Of a stretch of 64,000 bases of DNA, positions 1-9,611 are shown one piece after another. The first letter of the stretch is position 1. Each line of letters opens with the position of its first letter. The DNA comes from Neisseria sp. DTU_2020_1000833_1_SI_GRL_NUU_006 (GTDB taxonomy: Bacteria; Pseudomonadota; Gammaproteobacteria; Burkholderiales; Neisseriaceae). The position numbers and the translations under genes are program-made. Location of the stretch: positions 2,046,001 through 2,110,000 of the forward strand of contig CP135593.1 of NCBI GenBank assembly GCA_032388755.1, given 5' to 3'. Below the pieces are notes generated by a model. The model had not been told where the DNA came from and ran no database searches. It saw nothing but the letters and a program-made list of their open reading frames with translations.

Positions 1-3000
1 GCGGCTGTGGTTTTGAATGTCGCTATGGGTGAGGGTCGCCGTCTGAAAAAGGTTTTTGCCCTTATCTTCTGCGCTTTGGCTAGACGTGATGATACCGCCC
101 TTGAGGTCTGTGTTGTCTCTGACTTTGATTTGATAGCCATCTTCTCCGGCATAAATACCGCTTTGCTCGGTTACGGAGGCATGGTCTGCTTTGACTTTGC
201 TTTGGCTGTAACTGCCGCTTGCACTGAATCCGTAACCAACGGTAACTTGGACGTTGCCGTTTTGTTGTTTGCTTTGATAGGTTTCAGTATCTTGAACGCT
301 TTCTATATGCAGGTTGCGCGTATCTGCCTGTACGCCTTTGCCGATAAGCTGCGCACCTTTGAGGGTGGTATCCCCGCCGCTTCGGATAATCGTTTTGCCG
401 GCCGTACTGCCGACATGGGTGTGGCGGTGGGTAGTACTTTCCCCTTGTCCTTTACCTTTGCCGAGATTTCCTCCGGCGGTAATTCCAAGACTGATGCCGT
501 CGCCTATTTGGACGGCTACGCCTGCATTCCAGCCACTGCTTTTGTTTTTGCTTTGCTCGCTGCCGTCCTGTATGGCAGATTGGAGTTTGATATGGTTGTC
601 GGCAATGAGTGTGGTACCTGCATGGCCGATGACATCGGAACCTGTAATATTGATATTGGACTGCTCCCCGCCTCCTGTGGCCACAAGTGTGGTTTGCCCT
701 TTGCCGATAATTTGACTTGCTGCCGCTTCGGTGTAACGGCTTTTTTGCTCGTTACGACTTTTCTGTTCGCCGTAGGTGATGGACACACTGATACCGGAGC
801 TTTGATTGTTGTTTTGACCTTGTCCCGCACTGCTGCTTGGAGCAAATTGTTGCATTTGTTGGGCTGCTTGATAACCCTGCCATGCAGCATTGGCTGCAGC
901 CATGGCATTAACGCGTTTATTTTTACTTTTGCCCACATTTTGGGCTGCTTGTACGAAGTTTTGTGCAGCTTGGACAACCGGCACATTGAGGGCGACGGTG
1001 AGGCCTTTTTGTTCCCGGGTGTGGACGTAGTCAGTGGCATACCGGTTGTTTGCGGACTCTACATCTATGCTTTTGGCAGTGACGGTATTGCGCCCCTCGG
1101 GGCTGGAGACGGTACTGCCGGTTTGTCGGTAGCGGTTTCCGGCAACTGTAACGGTGTCTCCATTCAGGCTGCCTATAATGCTGCCTGTATGGACAATATT
1201 GGTACGATCAGTGTCATCGGTAGTTTTTCGGTTACCGATAGTAAAGCCCAATCCGCCTGTACCCATGACTCCTGATTTTTTGCTCTCGTGGTATTCATTG
1301 CCGGTGTAGCGATTATGGGCAGTAGAAATATCGATGTCGTTTCCTGCTTTTAAGACAGTGCCATTATCAGAAATAAGGTTGCTGCCGCGTACATTGATAT
1401 CCTGCCCGGCTGCAACAATCATTTTGCCGCCGCCGATGTTGCTGCCGACTGCTTCATCATGACTGAAGCGGTAGCGGTCGTGTGTTTTGGTACTGGAAAG
1501 GATGCCTTTGCTTTTCCCGCTTACAGCGGCTTCCAATTCGGTTATTTGGCGTCCTTCGCTGATAGTGACATCACGTCCCGCAGCAAGGACGGTTTTACCC
1601 TCGTCGGCCTCAAGTTCGCCTTGGCGGATTTTTAAGTCGTTGCCGGCTCTAAGCATTGCGCCGTTTTGCGTGCGGATGCTGCTGCCGACTTCGGCACTTT
1701 GGCGGACATGGCGATGATTTTTGTCATCTAATGCGCCATAGGCTTCGCGATGTTCGGTGCGGATGGTGCCGAGGTTGAGATTATTACCGGCGGTAATTTG
1801 GGTGGTGCCGCCTTTAACTTGGTTAGAGATGGTGGCTGCATTAAGGTTGATATCGTTGTCGGCATGCAGGGATAGGATGCCGTCTGAAGCTCTGTTATCT
1901 ACTTGCTCAGTATAGCTTCCGGCCACGTTAATGCCGGCCATATGATCGATGGCGGTATTGCCGTTACGTTCATTACCGGAAGTTTGGGTTGTACCGTTAA
2001 GGTTAATATTTTGCGCTTGGGCAGTCAGCAGTCTGCCTGCTTGTACCTGCCCGCCGTCGATATTGATACTTTTTTCAGCTTTTAAGCCGATTTGGTCGGC
2101 CTGAATATTGCCGTTGCTGTTAATATTCCGTGCTTGGATGAGTACGGCCTGCCGCCCCGCAATGGTACCGCTGTTAGTCAGGTTGCCGTTTTGCAGTTTA
2201 AGTAAGACTTGTTCGGCACTAATCAGGCCGCCGGAGGTATTGAGATCACCTTTTCGAGCCAGTGCATAAACTTTGGGGGCCAGTACGGTTTGAGTCGAAC
2301 CGTCAGACAGGGAGACGGTTCGATTTTCCATCCAAACGATATCTGAAGTTAAGCGGGCAACTTGCTCTGCACTCAAGGCGATACCCGGGGTAAGGCCGAA
2401 TGTTTTGGCAGCAGTAAGGCCGTTGTCCATCAGAGCTTTGAATTGTTCTTCATCACTTTTGTAGCCGTCGAGTCGGCGGTAGCCTGTTAACTGGTGGATT
2501 TGTTCATTAACAAGTTTTTGTTCGTAGTAGCCGTCGCCTAGCCGTTTGTGTAGATGATTGGTGTCCAATTTCAGTTGTTGCAACATGTAGTCGCTGCTCA
2601 ACCAGCGGCGGTAGTCTGCAAATTGAGGATCTGTTTCAACCAACCAGCCTTTATTACCGGGGTGGACGGTGTAGAGGCTGCTGCTAGGTAGAGTAACAGT
2701 AGCGTTATTTAATGAGACCACATTACCGGTATGGATACGCTGCCCATTGACGGCTGCTGTGGATGCTCTGTCAATCAGTTTGGCTGCAGATGCTGCGGGT
2801 TGAAAGGAAGGGGAGGCGGCATTCTGTTGGATGACGGATACAGGCGTGTCGAAGTCGTGGGTAAATAGTTGGGTATCATGGTAAGAAGTGTGGTTTTTTT
2901 CAGTACGGCGTTGTCTTTTTCTTCCACTGTACCATCCTTTTTCTGTAACTGAATCCCACTGTGTGCCGACAGCATCTGTGCGTCCCTTGCCTGTTGTACC

Positions 3001-6000
3001 TTGATTGGTGATTTCTTTCTGGTTTAAATCATCAGTGATAATACGCCCGCCTACTATAATTCGACTGTCTTTGTTCAGCCAGTCTTGGCCTGAAGCAGTC
3101 AAATTACCACCCACAGTAATGTGTGCTGGTCGATTTTCAATGATACGTTCTTTATAAGTCTCGATGTGATAGTCTCGGACATGCCATTGGTTGGCCTCAA
3201 TACGAGAACCATTGTTTAAATGGAAGGTAGCAGTTGTTTGGTCTTTTTTTCCGTGCGAGTTGTCGAATAGGCCGTCTTTTACTGCCTGATAATAGGTATT
3301 TTGCCCCAATACGGTGTAGTCGCGGACTTGCTTTTCCGCTTTGGCTAAGTATGCCTCTGTTTTAAAATGATTATTGATATTCTGCATATTCCTAACGGAA
3401 ATCAATGCATCACCTTGTACTTCCAAACTGGCACTGCCATTAACAAAGGTATCGGCCATGCCTGCCGCATGATGTTGTTCATCCAGTCGATTACCGATGG
3501 CAAAAATACCTTCGCTGGATAGTAGGGCGCCTTCTTGGTTATGAATCTCTTTTGCTCCGATATCCAAACGTTTCCTTGCGGCTATTGCACCCGCTTTGGT
3601 GCTGCCTTCTGTCGTTTCTTCTCGGTTAAGCAGTTTTTGCGCGTTCAGTGCAATATGGTTGCCATAGATTTTGCCTGTCCCGGTGTTGGTCAGGGTTTGA
3701 CCTGCACCGATGTGGGTCAAACCGTTGCTGTTGATCAAACCCCTGTTGTCTACATGCTGTTCAGATGTAATGTTTGTTTGCTCTCCGGCAATAATTCTGC
3801 CTGTAACTTGGTTATCTATATTGCCGGCATTGAGTTTGAGTGTATGGCCTGCTTGTAGGGTATGGGTATTTTTCAGACGGCCTTTTGTGCTTAGATTTAA
3901 TTGGTTGCCTGCAGTGAGGTCGTGTTCTACGACGAAATCATCCGTCAAGGCGATATCCAGTTTGTTACCGGCCGTTAATGTGCCATTATTGGCCAGTGAT
4001 TTGGCTTGCAGTGATACATTGCCAGTAGATTGAATCGTGCCATCCTCATTGTTTAGCACCAAAGTGTTTTGATTTTTATCGTGAATAGACAACTTCTGGT
4101 TAGTGGAGATTTCACCATGCTGGTTGTATAGGCTGTCTGAAACAGCTAATTGTGCTTGGTTTGCAGATAGGAGTTTGCCGTTTTGGTTGTCTACATTTCG
4201 ACTATTGATAGTCAGTTGTTCGGTAGCAGTAATATGACCGCTTTGGTTAGTCAGTTGCTGACTTTGGATGCTAACCGTTTCAGCCTCTATACGTCCGTGC
4301 GTATTATCTAGAGTCTGACCTTTGGTATTCAGTTGTGCAACAGAAACTTTTCCTGTATTGCGAAGATTGTTATTGGTGGTGACGGTTCCACTATCGGCAA
4401 GAATGTTACCTGCGTTATGTAAACCGGCAGTATCAAGCTGTAAATGTGCAGCTCGAATATTGCCTTTTTTATCATTGCTCAAGCGGCCCGAATGTATGAG
4501 TGTCAGATTGTTGGCAGCAATTTCTCCCGCATTATGCAGTTCACGGTTGTCAATCTTGCCGATTTGAGTTGATAGGAGACCGCTGTTTTTAGCAGTTTGA
4601 GCACTAACAGCCAGATCGTGTGCCTGGAGTTTGCCTTTTGCCGTATTGTTAAATGAATCGCCTGATACTTGTAGTTTAGCCGCATTCAGACTGCCCGAAT
4701 TTTCCAAACTTTTTTTGGCGGCAATGTCGATTTGTCCACTTGCATTGATTGATCCTGCATTATCAAGTACTCCCGTTGTTTGAATGCGTCCTCTGGCGTA
4801 GGTTTTTGCAGGTGCTGTAGGTGAAACGGGATTGTCTGAACCAGGCTTAGATGTCGAGACAATGCTGCTGCCTGAACCTGTAGCGGTACTCGGAATCTGC
4901 GGTATGACTGATGGATTGGGATTCAAACTGGTCTGTGGAACGTCACTCACACCAATCTTGCCACTGTTATCAAATTTGCCAGCAGATACCAAATCCAATG
5001 CTTGTGAACCTGTTTGAGTAATATTACCTGTGTTGTCCAAACTACCTGTTGACATATCTAAGCGGGCAGCCTGGATCGTCCCGTTGTTTTGGTTTTTCAG
5101 ACGGCCTAAATTACGGATAGTCAATTCACCTGAGGATAAGACCGTACCTGAATTGTCCAGCGTCTGGCTGTGAATATTGGCATCATCCTGTGAGGCAATC
5201 GTACCGCTATTATGGACATTGCGAGCATGAATTGAAACCGCATGATTTTCTCCCGTCGCCGCAATCGTACCCGTGTTGACCAGTTTACCTTCAGCATTCA
5301 CTGCTACATTGCCGGCTGAGGCAAATAATTGCCCCTGATTGTGCACGGATGCATCACGATCAGTGCTGATCAAGGTGATCTTACCGGCATACATGCCGCC
5401 CAATGCCCCTGTATCGATGGCATACAGTGAGTTGGCAGAATTTGTATTCGCAGAAGGGGAGTGTGAAGACCGGACAGAGCCATCAGCTGAGACACCATTT
5501 TGCCCTGCCAACACACGCACATCTTTACCCCACACAGGCCCATCAATCTTAACCGCGCGGCTCAATATCTGCGTGTAATCGGTATCGCGGGCATCCAAAC
5601 CGTGTCCGGCGATTACAACATTGCCTTGCCTTATCTTAAAGCCGCTAAGGTCTCCTGCTTGATATTGCGGCTGGCCTGTAGTCAAAGTGGCACGGGAAGC
5701 ATTGATAAATCCCCCTCCGTTCACTTGAATTCCCGAAGGGTTTGCAATCACCACTTCGGCACGTCTACCACCCACCTCAATATATCCGCCCAACAAAGAG
5801 GGATTAGCCGAATTGACTTGATTCACAATGACACGGGCCTCACCACCTGCAAGCCAGGGGTTGCCCTGTATCCAGCCGCCCAACTGTGTTTGTATGTTCC
5901 GACGGCTGTTGTTCAAAACGGCGCCATGGTTGTCAACATTGAAATGGGAGTATTGGTTAACTGAAACCCCTGCGGCAGTAGGGGTTTGGATATTGGCCTG

Positions 6001-6309
6001 CGGGATGCCGTTGCCGGTTTGTATAATAGTAGGCTGTTGCTGTGCAGGTGCCGATTTGTCGGCAACGATATTTTGGGCATCGGCATAGGGAGAAGTCAGG
6101 AGAAGGGCAGAGCCGAGCAGTAATGAAAGAGAGAATGAGATAACAGAGATAGAATGAATAAAACCTGTAAAGCCGGCAATATCATTTGATGAAATACCTG
6201 TAGCTTGGGTATCGGCCGTGTTTTTTCCTTCGCGTTTGGCATTTTCGGCAACAACCATCATGCAGTTTCGATGTTTGTTAAATACGACTTTGTACAGGGT
6301 GCGGTTCAT
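1..6309 (-). CDS. tpsA: TpsA / HrpA-like filamentous hemagglutinin exoprotein (partial, 3' end outside window)
   Basis: I read the minus frame triplet by triplet over most lines from the ATG at 6309 to base 1 and met no stop; about 2103 codons are visible. The N-terminus (MNRTLYKVVFNKHRNCMMVV) is an extended signal peptide region, followed by a hydrophobic signal segment around residues 50-75. The TPS secretion domain follows, with NPSGI at residues 190-194. Next come long FHA-type repeats rich in N, G, T and L, and near the left edge a region typical of the distal part of HrpA/CdiA-like proteins (GEDGYQIKVRDNTDLKGG). Such proteins are exported by a TpsB outer-membrane partner and often end in a polymorphic toxin domain, which would lie left of base 1. 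No tpsB lies upstream. The gene carries AT- and AG-type DUS, unlike its surroundings. Confidence 0.9.
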   Translation of the reverse strand, partial: MNRTLYKVVFNKHRNCMMVVAENAKREGKNTADTQATGISSNDIAGFTGFIHSISVISFSLSLLLGSALLLTSPYADAQNIVADKSAPAQQQPTIIQTGNGIPQANIQTPTAAGVSVNQYSHFNVDNHGAVLNNSRRNIQTQLGGWIQGNPWLAGGEARVIVNQVNSANPSLLGGYIEVGGRRAEVVIANPSGIQVNGGGFINASRATLTTGQPQYQAGDLSGFKIRQGNVVIAGHGLDARDTDYTQILSRAVKIDGPVWGKDVRVLAGQNGVSADGSVRSSHSPSANTNSANSLYAIDTGALGGMYAGKITLISTDRDASVHNQGQLFASAGNVAVNAEGKLVNTGTIAATGENHAVSIHARNVHNSGTIASQDDANIHSQTLDNSGTVLSSGELTIRNLGRLKNQNNGTIQAARLDMSTGSLDNTGNITQTGSQALDLVSAGKFDNSGKIGVSDVPQTSLNPNPSVIPQIPSTATGSGSSIVSTSKPGSDNPVSPTAPAKTYARGRIQTTGVLDNAGSINASGQIDIAAKKSLENSGSLNAAKLQVSGDSFNNTAKGKLQAHDLAVSAQTAKNSGLLSTQIGKIDNRELHNAGEIAANNLTLIHSGRLSNDKKGNIRAAHLQLDTAGLHNAGNILADSGTVTTNNNLRNTGKVSVAQLNTKGQTLDNTHGRIEAETVSIQSQQLTNQSGHITATEQLTINSRNVDNQNGKLLSANQAQLAVSDSLYNQHGEISTNQKLSIHDKNQNTLVLNNEDGTIQSTGNVSLQAKSLANNGTLTAGNKLDIALTDDFVVEHDLTAGNQLNLSTKGRLKNTHTLQAGHTLKLNAGNIDNQVTGRIIAGEQTNITSEQHVDNRGLINSNGLTHIGAGQTLTNTGTGKIYGNHIALNAQKLLNREETTEGSTKAGAIAARKRLDIGAKEIHNQEGALLSSEGIFAIGNRLDEQHHAAGMADTFVNGSASLEVQGDALISVRNMQNINNHFKTEAYLAKAEKQVRDYTVLGQNTYYQAVKDGLFDNSHGKKDQTTATFHLNNGSRIEANQWHVRDYHIETYKERIIENRPAHITVGGNLTASGQDWLNKDSRIIVGGRIITDDLNQKEITNQGTTGKGRTDAVGTQWDSVTEKGWYSGRKRQRRTEKNHTSYHDTQLFTHDFDTPVSVIQQNAASPSFQPAASAAKLIDRASTAAVNGQRIHTGNVVSLNNATVTLPSSSLYTVHPGNKGWLVETDPQFADYRRWLSSDYMLQQLKLDTNHLHKRLGDGYYEQKLVNEQIHQLTGYRRLDGYKSDEEQFKALMDNGLTAAKTFGLTPGIALSAEQVARLTSDIVWMENRTVSLSDGSTQTVLAPKVYALARKGDLNTSGGLISAEQVLLKLQNGNLTNSGTIAGRQAVLIQARNINSNGNIQADQIGLKAEKSINIDGGQVQAGRLLTAQAQNINLNGTTQTSGNERNGNTAIDHMAGINVAGSYTEQVDNRASDGILSLHADNDINLNAATISNQVKGGTTQITAGNNLNLGTIRTEHREAYGALDDKNHRHVRQSAEVGSSIRTQNGAMLRAGNDLKIRQGELEADEGKTVLAAGRDVTISEGRQITELEAAVSGKSKGILSSTKTHDRYRFSHDEAVGSNIGGGKMIVAAGQDINVRGSNLISDNGTVLKAGNDIDISTAHNRYTGNEYHESKKSGVMGTGGLGFTIGNRKTTDDTDRTNIVHTGSIIGSLNGDTVTVAGNRYRQTGSTVSSPEGRNTVTAKSIDVESANNRYATDYVHTREQKGLTVALNVPVVQAAQNFVQAAQNVGKSKNKRVNAMAAANAAWQGYQAAQQMQQFAPSSSAGQGQNNNQSSGISVSITYGEQKSRNEQKSRYTEAAASQIIGKGQTTLVATGGGEQSNINITGSDVIGHAGTTLIADNHIKLQSAIQDGSEQSKNKSSGWNAGVAVQIGDGISLGITAGGNLGKGKGQGESTTHRHTHVGSTAGKTIIRSGGDTTLKGAQLIGKGVQADTRNLHIESVQDTETYQSKQQNGNVQVTVGYGFSASGSYSQSKVKADHASVTEQSGIYAGEDGYQIKVRDNTDLKGGIITSSQSAEDKGKNLFQTATLTHSDIQNHSR

Positions 6310-6610
6310 AGTAAAGGCTTTCTTGATAATATTTTTTATAAATAAATATTAATTCTAACTTGAATTAACTTTGTATGGGTAACAAAATTAGTTTTGGACT
6401 AAAGTGGCTTAGCCTTAAATGGCACAATATTGAGCAAGTTATATAACAATTTGGTTGTCGTAGTATAGTAACTATGCCTAACACACAAAACTTAGATAAC
6501 TAACTGTAACCTAGATAAGGGAACGGAAAAGGAGCTACTTTAAATTTTTATTCCTGAATTTATGGCTCAATTTGATAGAAACTTAGTCAAATAGTATTTG
6601 ATGTTATAGT
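6310..6610. other. AT-rich intergenic region, tpsA promoter side
   Basis: About 300 bases without a credible ORF. The part next to tpsA is very AT-rich and must hold its promoter and leader, but I see no clear -35/-10 pair and only a weak GAAAG ribosome site before the ATG. The right part runs into the truncated insertion sequence, so the original upstream neighbour (tpsB is the usual one) is missing. Confidence 0.6.
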
Positions 6611-7246
6611 TCTGATAATTTAGACACAAAAAACCTAAAAGTAGAGAAAGCATCCGCCGCCGTCATTGACGCCACCATTATTCAGACCGCCGGCAGCAAA
6701 CAGCGTCAGGCCATAGAAGTCGATGAAGAAGGACAAGTCAGCGGACAAACCACACCGAGTAAAGACAGCGATGCCCGCCGGACAAAGAAAAACGGCCTCT
6801 ACAAACTCGGTTACAAACAACATACCCGTACCGATGAGGAAGGCTATATCGAGAAACTGCACATCACTCCCGCCAATACCCATGAATGCAACCATCTGTC
6901 CCCTTTGTTGGAAGGCATTGCCGAAGGTACGACCGTCTATGCCGACAAAGGCTACGACAGCAAGGAAAACCGGCAACATCTGAAAGAGCATCAGTTGTTA
7001 GACGGCATTATGCGCAAAGCCCACCGCAACCGTCCGCTGACGGAAGCGCAAACCAAACGCAACCGATATTTGTCGAAGACCCGTTATGTGGTCGAACAAA
7101 GCTTCGGTACGCTGCACCGTAAATTCCGCTACGCCCGGGCAGCCTATTTTGGTCTGCTCAAAGTGAGTGCGCAAAGCCATCTGAAGGCGATGTGTTTGAA
7201 CCTGTTGAAAGCGGCCAACAGGCTAAGTGTGCCTGTTGCCGCCTAA
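6611..7246 (+). pseudogene. IS5-family (IS1106-like) transposase, 5'-truncated
   Basis: One open frame encodes the C-terminal two thirds of an IS5/IS1106 transposase. Visible blocks are KVEKASAAVIDATIIQT with the first catalytic D region, then ADKGYDSKENR, and the final RNRYLSKTRYVVEQSFGTLH carrying the Y-(2)-R-(3)-E-like signature. A conventional start and the N-terminal DNA-binding part are absent: the frame simply emerges from AT-rich DNA near 6611. The ATG at 6887 or a later in-frame start would give only about 110 residues. The 3' end of the element is preserved and repeated just downstream. It is an inactive remnant that may have replaced the DNA formerly upstream of tpsA. Confidence 0.85.
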
Positions 7247-7570
7247 AAGGCGGCCCGGATGCCTGATTATCGGGTATCCGGGGAGGATTAAGGGGGCATT
7301 TGGGTAAAATCAGGAGCAATTAGGGGCGGAAATAGACGAAAACCTGTGTTTGGGTTTCGGCTGTCGAAGGAAGGGCTTTTTTGCAAAGGTCTCAGGCTAA
7401 GTGTGCTTGTTGCCGCCTAAAAGGTAACCCAGATGCCTGATTATGGGACGTCCGGGGAGGATTAAGGGGGTGTTTGGGTAGAATCAGGAGTGATTGGGGG
7501 CGGAAACAGCCGAAAACCTGTGTGTTGGGGTTTCGGTTGTCGGGGGAAAAAGGAATTTTGCAAAGGTCTC
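7221..7570 (+). repeat. Tandem duplication of an IS5-family right end
   Basis: Two head-to-tail copies, 7221-7393 and 7395-7570, both begin GGCTAAGTGTG, carry the transposase stop region (GTTGCCGCCTAAAAGG) and end in TTGCAAAGGTCTC, the terminal inverted repeat of IS1106-type elements. They differ by scattered substitutions and a few indels. Confidence 0.85.
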
Positions 7571-7573
7571 GGC

Positions 7574-7999
7574 CTATTTATCACCTAGAAACGGGTTGAT
7601 GACTTTTAATCCGGCTGCGGCAAACGGAGTCGTATCTCGGGTAGCAACTGTCATATGGTGGTAACGGGCGATGGCCGCAATATAGCCGTCTGCCGCCGCA
7701 ACGGAGAATCCTGCCTCTCGCGCTGTTGCACGGACTTCGGCATACGCAATGGCAGCTTCGATGTCAAAATCCAAAATACGGTCTGAAAATACAGGTAATA
7801 CTGTTTCTTCCAGTTTTTCCAACAACAGCCGTTTTTTTCCGCCTTCAGGAAGGATGGCGATGCCGAAACGCAGTTCCGCCACGGTAATGCTGGAAAGATA
7901 TAGTGTTTCCACCGGTTGTCTGTCCAACCAAGCGATGACAGCAGAGTCAGGCTTGGGGCGGAGCGGTTCGGAAATGATATTGGTGTCCAGCAGAATCAT
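7574..7999 (-). CDS. fitB: FitB-type PIN-domain toxin / ribonuclease
   Basis: A 141-residue PIN-domain protein. The four acidic residues expected of a PIN active site are present at D5 (LLDTN), E42 (VAELRFG), D104 (AADGYIAAIA) and D122 (TRDTTPF), the same spacing as gonococcal FitB. Family knowledge: FitB is a VapC-like ribonuclease held by FitA; in gonococcus the pair slows intracellular replication and transcytosis. The ATG overlaps the fitA stop in a TAATG junction, so the two are translationally coupled. The 3' end lies 3 bases from the IS5-family remnant, so the IS abuts the operon without cutting it. Confidence 0.92.
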   Translation of the reverse strand: MILLDTNIISEPLRPKPDSAVIAWLDRQPVETLYLSSITVAELRFGIAILPEGGKKRLLLEKLEETVLPVFSDRILDFDIEAAIAYAEVRATAREAGFSVAAADGYIAAIARYHHMTVATRDTTPFAAAGLKVINPFLGDK

Positions 8000-8229
8000 T
8001 AGAACCGTACCTCAGTTTGCTCTTTCCGTTCTATGTCTAAATCCACACCTCCTGCTTCTCGACCAATATCGGATAACAGTGAACCAAGACGGACACGTTG
8101 TTTGGGGCGTGCAGCTTGATCCAGTATCAGCCGTATTTCGGCTTCCGTACTCCGACCGGCGGCTAATGCGCGTGCTTTAAGGGCTCGATGGGTCTCTTCG
8201 GATAGGTTTCTGACTGTAATGGAAGGCAT
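7999..8229 (-). CDS. fitA: FitA-type ribbon-helix-helix antitoxin
   Basis: A 76-residue ribbon-helix-helix protein starting MPSITVRNLSEETHRALKAR, with the GRSTEAEIRLIL block typical of FitA/VapB antitoxins. I chose the start at 8229 because it aligns with FitA; an upstream in-frame ATG at 8274 would place the coding region across the operator and adds non-homologous residues. The C-terminal tail (VRLGSLLSDIGREAGG) is the part that inserts into the FitB active site in the known complex. FitA with FitB binds the operator upstream and represses the operon. Confidence 0.9.
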   Translation of the reverse strand: MPSITVRNLSEETHRALKARALAAGRSTEAEIRLILDQAARPKQRVRLGSLLSDIGREAGGVDLDIERKEQTEVRF

Positions 8230-8265
8230 ATCCGTTCCTTTCGAGGTTGTTTGAATACTGTTAAA

Positions 8266-8292
8266 TGCTATCATTTTTAAAAATTGATAGCA
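8266..8292. promoter_or_regulatory. FitAB operator, perfect 8-bp inverted repeat
   Basis: TGCTATCA, 11 bases, TGATAGCA, located 37 bases upstream of the fitA start. The half-site equals the FitAB operator half-site known from gonococcus, supporting autoregulation here. Confidence 0.85.
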
Positions 8293-8317
8293 AGCGAGGC
8301 GGATATTTCCTACAAAC

Positions 8318-8360
8318 CAAAAAGCCCGGCCTCAGCACCGTTTCGAGTGTTGCGGCCGGG
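8318..8360 (-). terminator. Rho-independent terminator of the minus-strand cluster
   Basis: On the minus strand, CCCGGCC and GGCCGGG form a stem that is followed by CTTTTTGG. It closes the disrupted small gene that ends at 8411. Confidence 0.65.
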
Positions 8361-8561
8361 TTGTCGTATGGCTTCTGCAAATATGGTTTGTCGTATGTAC
8401 GGATTCAAAACTACCGCGTCAATCTGTCATCCCCGTGTTCTTGATACAGGGAAGGTTTTTCTGCCGATTGGGTATTGCTGCGTTCCACTGATGTTTCTCC
8501 GACAATGGATCGACCGGCTGCCGCAACGGCAATGTCCTGCATAAGCTTCGCTTCCGTTTTA

Positions 8562-9461
8562 TAGTCAATTAAAATCAAAATAGGACAGTAGCGCATCGTC
8601 AAATCGGGCGTAATCAGACAATACGGTTCGCAGATACCGCTTAATATTCTCCCACACCTTCCCAATCGGGTTGAGCTCAGGCGAATAAGGTGCAAGAGGC
8701 AATACCTTATGTCCCCATTTTTCCGCCATTTCCCGTAAGACACCCATACGGTGAAATCGCGCATTACCTAAAATAATCACCGGTTTTTGAGTCAATGCGG
8801 GAAGTAGGCATTGCCGAAACCACGCTTCAAAAAAGACTCCGGTCATCGTATTTTGATAAACCATCGGAGCAATCAGCCGGTTGCCGACTTGTGCGGACAC
8901 CGGAGATAAGCGTCGGTATCTTTTTCCACTTATCTGCGCTTTCACTATTTGCCCTTTCAGGCTGCGGGCATAGGGACGGAACAGGTAGCGGTCAAATCCT
9001 GTTTCATCCAAATAAACACGTTGGTAGTCGGAAAATTCGGCCGGCTGTGTCAAATAATGCGTTACTTTGGCCGGATCTTGTTCTTTGTAAGTGGTGGTCT
9101 TTTTTTGCGCGTCATCCCCATCTGTTTGAGTGCATAGCAAACGGCGGCTGCCGTACAATCAAAATGTTTGGCGATTTCATGCAGATAGGCATCCGGGTGT
9201 TGCCCAACATATTGAGCCGGTTTTTGCCTATCCAATTTAACGGCATTTAGACCGGTAACTTGATGTTTTAGGCTGCCCGTTTGTTTTTTAAGGCGAATCC
9301 ACAGGTAAAGCGTGTTTCTCGACAAGTTAAACGCTGCTGCGGTTTGGCTGATGTTTTTGCATTGTTCGTAATAGTTTAAAGCTTTGTTTCTCAAGTCCGT
9401 AGAGTATGCCATGGTTAGACCTTCAAAGTTGAGTATTTACTATTTTATTTTTAATTGACTA
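8562..9461 (-). mobile_element. IS630-family insertion sequence, complete
   Basis: A 900-bp element with imperfect 21-bp terminal inverted repeats (TAGTCAATTAAAATC... on the left and TAGTCAATTAAAAAT... read inward from the right) flanked by TA at 8560-8561 and 9462-9463, the target duplication expected of the IS630/Tc1 superfamily. The transposase stop codon lies inside the inverted repeat. Confidence 0.88.
8565..9412 (-). CDS. IS630-family transposase made by -1 frameshift (orfA 9062-9412, orfB 8565-9158)
   Basis: OrfA starts MAYSTDLRNKALNYYEQC and carries the helix-turn-helix domain (SQTAAAFNLSRNTLYLWIRL). OrfB carries the DDE domain: VYLDETGFDRY (first D), VIILGNARFHRMG (second D position) and LAPYSPELNPIGKVW (final E). 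The reading frames overlap at an A7 run (9100-9106, T on the plus strand), where a -1 slip joins TRKK to TTTYKEQDP. This is the usual IS630 arrangement, so frameshifting is probably programmed rather than a lesion. The second D position reads N in LGNARFH, which may impair catalysis. Confidence 0.85.
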
Positions 9462-9566
9462 TAACACAGTGGATGCAAGAAAAACCTTTTTCCAGCAATT
9501 CAAACGTTTATCAGAATACGCAGTTGATTGAACAGTATTCATTTCTACTTCCTTATAAAAAAGATA

Positions 9567-9589
9567 TAAAAAAACCGGCATAGAGCCGG
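9567..9589 (-). terminator. Rho-independent terminator after the lytic transglycosylase gene
   Basis: On the minus strand CCGGC, TCTAT, GCCGG, then T7. It lies about 23 bases after the stop of the transglycosylase gene. Confidence 0.75.
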
Positions 9590-9611
9590 AAGCATTACCC
9601 CAAGGGAAAAT

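Larger units (their letters stand above)
8411..9542 (-). pseudogene. Small unidentified gene disrupted by IS630 insertion (and probably a 1-base deletion)
   Basis: Removing IS630 (8562-9461) and one TA target copy joins two coding pieces. The upstream piece has a good ribosome site (AAGGAAG) and an ATG at 9542, giving MNTVQSTAYSDKR. The downstream piece reads KTEAKLMQDIAVAAAGRSIV and continues to a TAG at 8411 with normal Neisseria codon use. The pieces are in frame only if one T is restored near 9505 (CGTTTGAA to CGTTTTGAA), which gives FELLEKGFSCIHCV across the junction. The rebuilt protein would be about 76 residues with a C-x-x-C pair. I do not recognise the family. It lies in the same orientation as the transglycosylase cluster and ends at its own terminator. 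Confidence 0.5.

Noticed and set aside
7..1275. Long plus-strand ORF of 422 codons
   Set aside because: It is the exact antisense register of the tpsA gene; repeated T/G-rich codons of the FHA repeats create it.
6850..7246. Intact transposase gene
   Set aside because: The N-terminal third is missing and there is no left inverted repeat.
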